The position numbers were made by a program, and so were the translations under genes. Shown one piece after another: positions 8,879-16,420 of a stretch of DNA of 64,000 nt. The DNA is from Gp1-AA122 sp036378535 (GTDB lineage Bacteria > Acidobacteriota > Terriglobia > Terriglobales > Acidobacteriaceae). The notes under the pieces were generated by a model. It saw nothing but the letters and a program-made list of their open reading frames with translations. It ran no database searches and was not told the DNA's origin. The DNA is taken from contig DASUWH010000010.1 in assembly GCA_036378535.1 (NCBI GenBank), positions 40,032 to 104,031 of the forward strand, written 5' to 3'. Positions within the stretch are counted from its first letter, which is position 1. The number at the start of each line of letters is the position of its first letter.

Positions 8879-9019
8879 ATGTGTCCGGCATGCATCCAAG
8901 CACGGCAGAGACGATCGCTGGAGCCGGACTCCACGCTAAGGGCGGCGTGCATGGGCAGGTTCACAAAGGTTCTCAGAGCGAGTGGTCTCGCTCTTTTTCG
9001 CAAAACAAAGGAGAAATGA
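8879..9019 (+). CDS. second small MCPxC protein, with signs of a compensated frameshift
   Basis: 46-residue frame starting MCPACI behind an AAGGAGGG site. It ends one base before the next gene's ATG. The N-terminus matches the first small protein, but the middle reads QARQRRSLEPD, very unlike a membrane stretch. In the +2 frame the same bases read STAETIAGAG, which is what the family pattern would predict, and then frame 1 resumes with CMGRFTKVLRASG. Two opposite small indels would explain this. It may be a damaged gene or a real variant. Confidence 0.5.
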   Translation: MCPACIQARQRRSLEPDSTLRAACMGRFTKVLRASGLALFRKTKEK

Positions 9020-9020
9020 T

Positions 9021-9824
9021 ATGGCTACAGGTGAAGAGAGAGACAAAGAGCACCCTAAAGTGCACACCCCGATGAAGACTCCCCCGATCGTATCGAAGCA
9101 GGAGTGGGAGGCTGCGCGGCAGCAGCTCCTGGTGAAGGAGAAGGCCTTTACCCGGTCGCGCGATGCGCTGGCCGCCGAGCGTCGACGGATGCCGTGGACG
9201 GCGGTGGAGAAGAAATACGAGTTCGACGGGCCCAAAGGTAAGGTTAGCCTGCTCGATTTGTTCGAGGGCCGCCGGCAGTTGATCGTCTATCGCGCCTTCT
9301 TCGAGCCGGGGGTGTTCGGCTGGCCCGAGCACGCCTGCCGCGGCTGTTCCCTGGGCGCCGATCAAGTCTCCAACCTCGTCCATCTGAACGTTCGCGACAC
9401 GACGCTGGTCTACGTTTCACCGGCGCCGCAAGCCGACATCGCGCGCCTGAAGGCGCGAATGGGTTGGAAGATGCCCTGGTACACGATAACCGACAGCTTC
9501 GACAAGGACTTCGGCGTCGATGAATGGCACGGCCACAACGTGTTCTTCCGCGATGGCGACAAAGTTTTCCGCACATACTTCATCAACAACCGCGGCGACG
9601 AGGCGATGGGAACCATCTGGAGCTATCTCGACATCACGCCGCTCGGTCGTCAGGAGACTTGGGAGAACTCCCCAGAGGGTTACCCCCAAACGCCGCCGTA
9701 TAAGTGGTGGAACTGGCACGACAACTACGACGCCGAGGCCTCGCCTGACAAGAAGTGGGTTGAGGTGTCCGACGCTGGAGAAGCCGCCTTCCGCAAGCGC
9801 GACGCAAAGGAAAAAGCGAGCTAA
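9021..9824 (+). CDS. DUF899 family thioredoxin-like protein
   Basis: 267-residue member of the DUF899 family, a thioredoxin-fold group of unknown activity. Recognisable stretches are the N-terminal PPIVSKQEWEAARQQLL, FEGRRQLIVYRAFFEPG, HACRGCSLGADQV with a CxxC pair, and a tryptophan-rich C-terminus (PPYKWWNWHDNYD). The start at 9021 is supported by GGAG 8 nt upstream and by the preceding small gene ending at 9019. DUF899 genes often accompany stress-type ECF regulons, which suits its position here. Confidence 0.88.
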   Translation: MATGEERDKEHPKVHTPMKTPPIVSKQEWEAARQQLLVKEKAFTRSRDALAAERRRMPWTAVEKKYEFDGPKGKVSLLDLFEGRRQLIVYRAFFEPGVFGWPEHACRGCSLGADQVSNLVHLNVRDTTLVYVSPAPQADIARLKARMGWKMPWYTITDSFDKDFGVDEWHGHNVFFRDGDKVFRTYFINNRGDEAMGTIWSYLDITPLGRQETWENSPEGYPQTPPYKWWNWHDNYDAEASPDKKWVEVSDAGEAAFRKRDAKEKAS

Positions 9825-9977
9825 AGAGGGCACCTCTTGCCCGCCTTCGAGCAGCGGCTCTTGTCACACAGGAACTGCGCCAGTGTTCCTCATGTGGGCG
9901 GAGCGTATAGCCGTTTTGCAGGCCGGGGTTCTCATGGAAACGGTCCACCTGGACGAATAGGATAATTTTTCGTGATT

Positions 9978-10007
9978 TTCCCGAATCTCTCGCGGGTGCG
10001 CGTCATC
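9978..10007 (+). promoter_or_regulatory. possible degenerate fourth ECF42-type site
   Basis: CCCGAATC at 9980-9987 and CGTCATCC from 10001 keep the same relative positions as the AAATC and CGTC parts of the three clear sites, but the TGT is missing. It lies 88 nt before the AhpD-like gene. It may be a weak promoter or chance. Confidence 0.3.
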
Positions 10008-10088
10008 CATCTCGATATCGACAATAGACAAATGACTTATCACTCTATCCATAACCGAATGCTTTTGCGTTCAGAAGGAGAAAACACT

Positions 10089-10568
10089 ATGCATCCACGT
10101 TTAGAATTGGATAAAGTTGCCCCCGACGCTCTCAAAGCGCTCCTGCAGGTTTCTGCGTACATCAATAATCATTCCGGCCTGGAACCGACTCTGCTGAACC
10201 TGGTCTATCTCCGGGCTTCCCAAATCAACGGCTGCGCCTGGTGTATCGATATGCACACCAAAGATGCGCGTGCTTTGGGAGAAACCGAGCAGCGGTTGTA
10301 CGAAGTCAGCGCGTGGTGGGATGCCCCGTTCTATAGCGATCGTGAACGAGCCGCACTGGCATGGACCGAGGCAGTGACACGAATCGAAGGCCGAGTGAGT
10401 GAAGAAGTGTACGAAGAGACGAAGAAACATTTCGACGACAAGGAACTTGTGAACCTGACCCTGGCCATTACTCAGATCAATGTCTGGAACCGGTTCAACG
10501 TCGCTTTTCGGAACGTTGCGGGATCCTACCAACCTAATGTTCGCGAATTGAAGAAGAAGAGCGCCTAG
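10089..10568 (+). CDS. AhpD/carboxymuconolactone decarboxylase-family protein
   Basis: 159-residue alkylhydroperoxidase-like protein. The family core INGCAWCIDMHTKDAR near residue 50 carries the CxxC plus His redox site. The rest is helical and the second half, EAVTRIEGRVSEEVYEE, is typical of the family. ATG 10089 has AGAAGGAG upstream. Start 9972 in the same frame lacks a site. Proteins of this family are typical targets or partners of ECF41/ECF42 sigma factors, so it is probably the last gene of the oxidative-stress-like regulon. The reductant is unknown. Confidence 0.9.
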   Translation: MHPRLELDKVAPDALKALLQVSAYINNHSGLEPTLLNLVYLRASQINGCAWCIDMHTKDARALGETEQRLYEVSAWWDAPFYSDRERAALAWTEAVTRIEGRVSEEVYEETKKHFDDKELVNLTLAITQINVWNRFNVAFRNVAGSYQPNVRELKKKSA

Positions 10569-10658
10569 TCAGCTTAGATCGCCGGTCCGGAGTTGCGGGT
10601 ATTAACTCGCAACGATTTTCGCGAGCATTTCAAAGGCCCTATTTTTGGGGCTGAACTA

Positions 10659-10689
10659 TGAGATAAATCCCTTACTTTCATTTATCTCA
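10659..10689. repeat. perfect 10-bp palindrome arms, operator or hairpin
   Basis: TGAGATAAAT at 10659-10668 and its exact complement ATTTATCTCA at 10680-10689, separated by 11 nt. It is AT-rich against a GC-rich background. It lies between the AhpD-like gene and the esterase-led cluster, about 170 nt before the esterase start, so it could be an operator for that cluster or a transcript-end hairpin. No T run follows. Confidence 0.5.
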
Positions 10690-10856
10690 CAACCTGCTCA
10701 ACGCTACTCAGCGGCGCATTTTAGTTGGTCAGAACAAGAACGGAGCTTGCTTCCAGTAAACCGCGCAGGCAGACCGCCAGCCGGGAATGCTACAGTACGG
10801 GTTCCGAACTCATTCGTGAATGGGGAAAGTCGGGAGTACCTTCAGTCGCCAACACT

Positions 10857-11570
10857 ATGAATCGTGAGTACTACAGCAATTACAGTCGAGAGCTGCAGCG
10901 GGATATGGAAGTGCTGGTATTCGGGACCGGCGGTCTACCCGCTGTCATTTTTCCTACTTCGATGGGACGGTTTTTCGACTATGAAAATCGCGGAATGGTG
11001 GCGGTACTTGCGCCGAAGATCGAAAAGGGCGAGTTGCAGCTGTTCTGCGCCGACAGTGTAGACAGCGAGAGTTGGTACAACAAAGCTGTGCATCCGCGCG
11101 AGCGAGTGCGGCGGCACATGCAATATGAGCGCTATCTGTTGCAGGAATTAGCGCCCTGGCTGCGTTCGCGCAACCAGGTACCGCAGCTCGCCGTGGCGGG
11201 GTGCAGCTTCGGCGGGTATCATGCGGTGAATTTCGCGCTGCGGCATCCTGACCTGGTCTCCCACTGCGTGAGCATGGGCGGCGCCTTCGATATCCACCAG
11301 TTTCTGGATGGGTACTACGACGAGAATTGCTATTTTCATTGTCCTCCCGACTACATTGGCAACATGAATGATGACTGGTATTTGAGCCGCTATCGGGGGA
11401 TGAGGATCGTGCTCGCCACGGGCGAAGATGACATCTGCCGGGGAGAGAACGAGCGCATGTCGCGGATTATGGGGGCTAAACAAATCCCGCATTGGTTAGA
11501 TGTTTGGGGCGACCATACTGGGCATGACTGGCCGTGGTGGCAAAAGATGGAAGCGAAGTTTTTTCTCTAG
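10857..11570 (+). CDS. esterase-like alpha/beta hydrolase, first gene of an amidoligase cluster
   Basis: 237-residue protein of the putative esterase (esterase D-like) family. The nucleophile elbow GCSFGGYHA is near residue 116. The acid is probably in ATGEDDICRGE and the His in WGDHTGHDWPWW at the end. There is no signal peptide, so a cytoplasmic role is likely. ATG 10857 is the first ATG in the frame; no strong ribosome site is visible. It is followed after 56 nt by an ATP-grasp gene. In this context it may hydrolyse or transfer an acyl or peptidyl group made by the ligases. Confidence 0.82.
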   Translation: MNREYYSNYSRELQRDMEVLVFGTGGLPAVIFPTSMGRFFDYENRGMVAVLAPKIEKGELQLFCADSVDSESWYNKAVHPRERVRRHMQYERYLLQELAPWLRSRNQVPQLAVAGCSFGGYHAVNFALRHPDLVSHCVSMGGAFDIHQFLDGYYDENCYFHCPPDYIGNMNDDWYLSRYRGMRIVLATGEDDICRGENERMSRIMGAKQIPHWLDVWGDHTGHDWPWWQKMEAKFFL

Positions 11571-11626
11571 CCAAAGTCGGCCACAAGCGCGAAGATAGCG
11601 CTCTGCCTGAGAAGCCGGGGAGCATT

Positions 11627-12619
11627 ATGGCTGAGAAAAAAATTGGAATCCTGTTTGGCATGGAGAACACTTTCCCGCCCGCTCTGGTGGAGCGGATCAA
11701 CGGGATGAAACGCGACGGCGTCAGCGCAGAGTTCGTAAAGGTCGGCGGCGTGAAAATGGCCGGCCGCAGCGGGTATGCGGTAATCGTCGACCGCATCTCC
11801 CATGACATTCCGTTTTATCGCGCCTTCCTCAAGAATGCCGTTCTCAGCGGAACGAATGTCATCAATAATCCATTCTGGTGGAGTGCTGACGACAAATTCT
11901 TCAATTACTCGCTGGCTACGAAGCTGGGTGTAGCCATACCGGCAACGGTTGTGTTGCCGCACAAACAGCATCCGCCGGACACAACCGAGCAGTCAATGCG
12001 CAACCTGATTTTTCCGCTCAACTGGGAAGAGATTTTCGAGTACGTCGGTTTTCCCGCCTTTCTGAAGCCGCATTCAGGCGGTGGATGGAAGCATGTTTAC
12101 AAGGTGCATTCACCGGAAGAATTCTTCCACCATTACAACCAGACGGGCGACTTATGCATGACGCTGCAGCGCGGAGTCGAGTTCGAGGAGTATTTCCGCT
12201 GCTACGTGATCGGGCAGGAGAAGGTGCACATCATGCGCTACGATCCCAAAGCTCCTCATCACGAGCGCTATGTCAAAGGAAATCCGCCGGCCAGCGCGTC
12301 CTTGCACGAGCGCATGACTAAGGATGGGCTCACCTTGTGCTGCGCTCTCGGATATGACCTGAACACGGTGGAATTTGCGGTGGAAAATGGCGTTCCCTAT
12401 GCGATTGATTTCATGAATCCGGCTCCGGATGCGGATGTGAATTCGGTGGGGCGCGACAATTTCGAGTGGGTGGTCAGCGCTGTCGCGGAGCTCGCTATCG
12501 AGAAAGCGCTGGCAGCGGAGAATCCGGCTCGAGAGTTGCATTGGGCCACGTTTCTGTCCGGGGCGGGGAGCCGGAAAGCCGGTCCGGCAAAAGCTAAATC
12601 AAAAAAAGCGAAAGCTTAG
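11627..12619 (+). CDS. ATP-grasp ligase, RimK-like
   Basis: 330-residue ATP-grasp enzyme. These enzymes join a carboxylate to an amine through an acyl phosphate. Seen: an N-terminal Rossmann-like part (KIGILFGMENTFPPALVERI), the ATP-binding strand FPAFLKPHSGGGWKHVYKV near residue 145, and the C-terminal metal-binding segment NTVEFAV followed by AIDFMNPAPDAD. A lysine-rich tail (KAKSKKAKA) ends it. Start 11627 is preferred, with GGGGAG upstream; the frame is open further 5' but overlaps the esterase gene. Substrates are unknown. Confidence 0.83.
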   Translation: MAEKKIGILFGMENTFPPALVERINGMKRDGVSAEFVKVGGVKMAGRSGYAVIVDRISHDIPFYRAFLKNAVLSGTNVINNPFWWSADDKFFNYSLATKLGVAIPATVVLPHKQHPPDTTEQSMRNLIFPLNWEEIFEYVGFPAFLKPHSGGGWKHVYKVHSPEEFFHHYNQTGDLCMTLQRGVEFEEYFRCYVIGQEKVHIMRYDPKAPHHERYVKGNPPASASLHERMTKDGLTLCCALGYDLNTVEFAVENGVPYAIDFMNPAPDADVNSVGRDNFEWVVSAVAELAIEKALAAENPARELHWATFLSGAGSRKAGPAKAKSKKAKA

Positions 12620-12688
12620 TTCGGTTGCTATACTGTGGCGGCCAGATTAGAGGTAATCGTTAACCAGCAGCCCTGCTGAGCAGTCTGT

Positions 12689-13831
12689 ATGCTTCCAGCC
12701 TTCACCATCGGAATCGAAGAAGAGTATCAGACCGTAGATCCAGTCACGCGCGACCTGCGCTCCCACATCCACGCCGAGATCATTGAAAAGGGAAAGATAT
12801 TGCTGCAGGAGCGGGTCAAGGCTGAAATGCACCAGTCGGTCGTGGAGGTCGGGACTTCGGTCTGCAACAGCATCAAGGATGCGAAGACGGAAGTTAAAAA
12901 GCTGCGCCGCGACATGATCGCTCTGGCTAAGGAGAACGGGCTGCGGCTGGTGGCCGGCGCCACTCATCCTTTTGCCGACTGGCGAGCGCAGGAGATCACT
13001 CCCGATGAGCGCTACAAGAATATCGTGGAAGATTTGCAACTGGTGGCGCGGGCGAACCTGATTTTCGGATTGCACGTGCATGTCGGGCTCGAAGACCGCG
13101 AGACCGCGATTCACCTGATGAATCATGCTCGCTATTTTCTTCCCCACATTCTGGCGCTTTCGACGAATTCGCCGTTTTGGCTGGGGATGGACACTGGATT
13201 GAAGTCCTACCGCTGCAAGGTCTTCGACAAATTTCCGCGCACGAATATCCCGGACTATTTTCCCAGCTGGGGCGAGTACGAAAATTTTGTCAAATTGCTG
13301 ATCAAGACGAACTGCATCGATAACGCGAAGAAGATCTGGTGGGACATCCGTCCGCATCCATTCTTCAACACGCTCGAATTCCGTATTTGCGACATTCCTA
13401 TGAGAGTCGAGGAAACGGTCGCGCTGGCGGCGTTGATTCAGGCGACGATCGCCAAGCTGTACAAGCTATATGCGGCTAACCAGGGCTTCCGGCTATACCG
13501 GCGGGCGCTGATCATGGAGAACAAGTGGCGAGCGGCGCGATACGGTCTGGATGGGAAGATCATCGATTTCGGCAAGCAGAAAGAGGTTCCCGTCCGAGAT
13601 CTGATCCGCGAATACCTGGATTTCGTGGACGACGTGGTGGATGAACTGGGTTCGCGCGAGGAACTCAGTTACATTCATGAGATACTCGAAAAAGGCAGTG
13701 GCGCCGATCGCCAGCTGTCTGTCTATCGCCAGCATAATGATTTAAAGAAGGTGGTCGACTTCATGATCGAAGAAACCGAAATGGGGCTGGCGGAGTCGGT
13801 TCCGGCCGCTGCTGTGAGAAGATCAGGATAA
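12689..13831 (+). CDS. carboxylate-amine ligase of the YbdK/GCS2 family
   Basis: 380-residue member of the glutamate-cysteine ligase 2 (YbdK) family. It has the N-terminal active-site motif FTIGIEEEYQTVDP, HQSVVEVGTSVC near residue 48, and the metal/substrate motif GLHVHVG near 127. Family members form gamma-glutamyl-type amide bonds with weak known specificity. The stop overlaps the next start (TAATG), so it is translationally coupled to an M29 aminopeptidase. The length is normal for YbdK. Confidence 0.9.
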   Translation: MLPAFTIGIEEEYQTVDPVTRDLRSHIHAEIIEKGKILLQERVKAEMHQSVVEVGTSVCNSIKDAKTEVKKLRRDMIALAKENGLRLVAGATHPFADWRAQEITPDERYKNIVEDLQLVARANLIFGLHVHVGLEDRETAIHLMNHARYFLPHILALSTNSPFWLGMDTGLKSYRCKVFDKFPRTNIPDYFPSWGEYENFVKLLIKTNCIDNAKKIWWDIRPHPFFNTLEFRICDIPMRVEETVALAALIQATIAKLYKLYAANQGFRLYRRALIMENKWRAARYGLDGKIIDFGKQKEVPVRDLIREYLDFVDDVVDELGSREELSYIHEILEKGSGADRQLSVYRQHNDLKKVVDFMIEETEMGLAESVPAAAVRRSG

Positions 13832-14877
13832 TGAACGTTCCTATTACCCAGGTTCACCATCAACTGAGTCGCTTCCCCTTTGACCCCGAGTTAACTCCTG
13901 GAGCGCACAATGCTGTCAACGTCTGCCTGCGCATTCAGCCCGATGAGAAAGTTACCGTCATCACCGATGAAGCCACGAAGGAGATTGCGGCCAGTATCGT
14001 GCGGGAATTGGAGAATCTGGGATCGCCGTACCATGTCTGGATTCTGGAAGAGCTTGCTCCGCGGCCCTTGACCGACTTGCCCGCGGAGATTCTCGATGAT
14101 CTGGAGACCAGCCAGGTCAGCATTTTTGCGGTGCAGGCACAGGCCAATGAATTACGCTCACGCATGCAGATGACCGATGTGGTGAACCGGCGCAAGATCC
14201 GGCACGCGCACATGGTCAACATCAACCACCGCATCATGCTGGAAGGCATGCGCGCGGATTATTTGAAGGTGGATCGCATCGGAACCAAAGTGTTCGATCT
14301 GGTTCGTCGCGCCAAACGCATTCGGGCGAAGACCGCCGCCGGCACCGACCTTGTAGCTGATCTCAATCCCAATTACCGCTGGCTGAAGACGAGTGGCATC
14401 ATCAGCCCGGAAAAATGGGGGAACTTGCCTGGGGGCGAAGTCTTCACTACACCGGGTGAGGTCAATGGAACCTTTGTCATCGATGGTGTCGTGGGAGACT
14501 GGTTGTGCGCCAAATTTGGAGACTTGCGGCGGACTCCGCTCACCATCCGAGTCAAGGAAAACCGGTTGAGCGGCGCCGAGTCGGCGGATCGGGAACTGCG
14601 GGATGATTTCTGGCGTTACACGCATACGGACGAGAATAGTGACCGGGTCGGAGAATTCGCGATCGGCACGAACATTGAATTAAAGGATGTCATCGGCCAC
14701 ATTCTGCAGGATGAGAAATATCCCGGAATTCACATTGCCTTCGGCAATCCCTACGGAGCGCATACCGGGGCCGACTGGTACTCCTCAACCCACATTGATG
14801 TAGTGGGCAGAGAATTCGACATTTGGGTCGATGACGAGCAGATCATGCGCCGGGGACAGTTTCTGCTCAGCGCTTAA
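13831..14877 (+). CDS. M29 family aminopeptidase
   Basis: 348-residue metallo-aminopeptidase of the thermophilic M29 family. Metal-binding motifs are seen in NLPGGEVFTTP near residue 205, GEFAIGTN near 274 and the C-terminal HIAFGNPYGAHTG...SSTHIDV. The family removes N-terminal residues from peptides. Direct coupling to a carboxylate-amine ligase suggests that it trims or recycles the peptide made by the ligases rather than acting in general turnover. Confidence 0.88.
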   Translation: MNVPITQVHHQLSRFPFDPELTPGAHNAVNVCLRIQPDEKVTVITDEATKEIAASIVRELENLGSPYHVWILEELAPRPLTDLPAEILDDLETSQVSIFAVQAQANELRSRMQMTDVVNRRKIRHAHMVNINHRIMLEGMRADYLKVDRIGTKVFDLVRRAKRIRAKTAAGTDLVADLNPNYRWLKTSGIISPEKWGNLPGGEVFTTPGEVNGTFVIDGVVGDWLCAKFGDLRRTPLTIRVKENRLSGAESADRELRDDFWRYTHTDENSDRVGEFAIGTNIELKDVIGHILQDEKYPGIHIAFGNPYGAHTGADWYSSTHIDVVGREFDIWVDDEQIMRRGQFLLSA

Positions 14878-14942
14878 GTTGGGCGCAAATCGAACCTTCA
14901 CGGACGCAGCATGCCAGATACTTCCGCCGAGTCCGCCCTCTC

Positions 14943-16130
14943 ATGATTGCCGACCTGCGCCGTCAATTCAATGCACGCTTCACCCTTGACGGATACCAGA
15001 AGCTTTTGTGCGAAGTAAAAGAGCGTTGCGGAACAGAGGTGCCATTCCGCATTGCAGAAACGCCTTGTTTCGTTCCGCGAGTTCTGCTGGAGAAGATGTG
15101 CCAATTCGGCGTCGAGCTGCTTCGCCAGTTGGTCACGCCCGAATACCTTGCTGAATCGGAACACTCGATCCCGGTGCAATATAAAGTTGCCGGTGAGGCG
15201 CCGCATCCACTTTTCGCCCAGGTAGATTTCGGGCTGGTGAGGGACGCCGTTGGAAATCTGCAACCCAAGCTGGTCGAGTTACAAGGCTTCCCTTCCCTGT
15301 ACGCATACCAAGGGGCTCTGGCACAAACATATCTCGACATTTTTCAACTCGACGATAGGCTTCAATTTTTCCTAAGCGGATTGAAGTGGGAGAGTTATAC
15401 GGACCTGCTGCGCCGCGTTATCGTCGGAGGACATGATCCAGAAAATGTAGTGCTGATGGAGATCGAGCCGCTCCGTCAAAAAACTCTGCCTGACTTTCTG
15501 CTGACCGAGAAGATGCTGGGCATCAAAACCGTCGATATCGCGAAAGTGGAAAAGGATGGCAAGCGGCTGTTTTATGAACGTGAGGGCAAGCGGATACCTA
15601 TCCACCGCATTTACAACCGTGCCATTGTGGATGAACTGGTGCGGAAACAGGTAAAACTGAATTTTCAGTTTACAGATGACCTCGACGTGGAATGGGCAGG
15701 GCACCCGAACTGGTTTTTCCGCATGAGTAAATTTTCGCTTCCCTACCTGCGGCATGAGTGTGTCCCAGAAACTCGGTTTCTTAGTGATGTTGATCCGACA
15801 GCCAACCTTGAGGCTTATATTCTTAAACCCTTATTCGCATTTGCCGGCCTGGGAATCATGCTGCCTCCGAACTGGGCCGATTTGCGGGCTATCCCAAGGG
15901 AACGCGCGAATGACTATGTCCTGCAGGAACGCATGAATTTCGAACCGGTAATCGAGACGCCTTGCGGACTGACCAAGGCGGAGATTCGGATCATGTACAT
16001 CTGGGAGAGAGAACCGCTTCCGGTGCTGACCATCATCCGCATGGGCAGAGGAGAGATGATGGGCGTCGACCATAACAAGAATATGGAGTGGGTGGGCTCG
16101 TCGGCGGGGTTATTCCTAACTGAAAACTAG
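14943..16130 (+). CDS. uncharacterised ATP-grasp-like protein, C-terminus ends inside a mobile-element repeat
   Basis: 395-residue protein that I do not recognise as a named family. The C-terminal third (YILKPLFAFAGLGI near residue 290, then NDYVLQERM and KAEIRIMYIWE) has the lysine, glycine-loop and glutamine/glutamate pattern of an ATP-grasp or glutathionylspermidine-synthase-like fold. It follows the M29 gene by 65 nt on the same strand. Its stop codon (16128-16130) lies in the left terminal repeat of the element at 16127-16393, so the native C-terminus may have been changed by the insertion. Confidence 0.7.
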   Translation: MIADLRRQFNARFTLDGYQKLLCEVKERCGTEVPFRIAETPCFVPRVLLEKMCQFGVELLRQLVTPEYLAESEHSIPVQYKVAGEAPHPLFAQVDFGLVRDAVGNLQPKLVELQGFPSLYAYQGALAQTYLDIFQLDDRLQFFLSGLKWESYTDLLRRVIVGGHDPENVVLMEIEPLRQKTLPDFLLTEKMLGIKTVDIAKVEKDGKRLFYEREGKRIPIHRIYNRAIVDELVRKQVKLNFQFTDDLDVEWAGHPNWFFRMSKFSLPYLRHECVPETRFLSDVDPTANLEAYILKPLFAFAGLGIMLPPNWADLRAIPRERANDYVLQERMNFEPVIETPCGLTKAEIRIMYIWEREPLPVLTIIRMGRGEMMGVDHNKNMEWVGSSAGLFLTEN

Positions 16131-16393
16131 AGCGTGTTTCAAAAATGTCCTTTCCAAGAGGGAGCAGGTTCCCTCAGGGGCTAAAGCCATATCGTTGTTG
16201 GCTTGGTGCGGCACAGCTAAAACAGGCTGCTGCAAAAGTCCCTGGCGGCAAAAGAAGGCCCTCAGGCGCTAAAGCGCAGACGTATATTCAACGGCTTAGG
16301 GGCACGAGTAAACTCGTGCCCTTTCCGATTTTACTTAGCTGGTTCTTTAAAGCTGTGCCCTTCCCGAAAACTTATTTTTGAAACACACTCTAG
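16127..16393. mobile_element. 267-bp element with terminal inverted repeats and CTAG flanks (MITE-like)
   Basis: The left end CTAGAGCGTGTTTCAAAAAT (16127-16146) matches the complement of the right end (16374-16393) except for one base. Both ends carry CTAG, which could be a 4-bp target duplication, as for some IS5-group elements. No transposase frame is present, so it would be non-autonomous. The interior holds one copy of a 79-bp dispersed repeat. The 78-codon frame at 16145 looks like chance. Confidence 0.65.
16259..16337. repeat. 79-bp dispersed repeat, copy A
   Basis: Starts CCCTCAGGCGCTAAAGCGC, has GACGTATATTCAACGGCTTA in the middle and ends near TTTTACTTA. Copy B at 17486-17564 is nearly identical. 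Short inner palindromes (GGCGCTAAAGCGC and GGCACGAGT...ACTCGTGCC) suggest a REP-like structured repeat. Confidence 0.75.
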
Positions 16394-16420
16394 CGGGCGG
16401 CAGCAGGTCTTGTGCACTGC

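Noticed and set aside
9244..9576. Arg-rich 110-codon minus-strand frame
   Set aside because: Shadow of the GC-rich DUF899 gene; composition is extreme and no motif is present.
10593..10614. GTTGCG/CGCAAC hairpin as terminator of the AhpD-like gene
   Set aside because: The stem is only 6 bp and there is no T run; too weak to list.
16145..16381. 78-codon frame within the CTAG element
   Set aside because: It reads through the palindromic 79-bp repeat, has no family features and no ribosome site.
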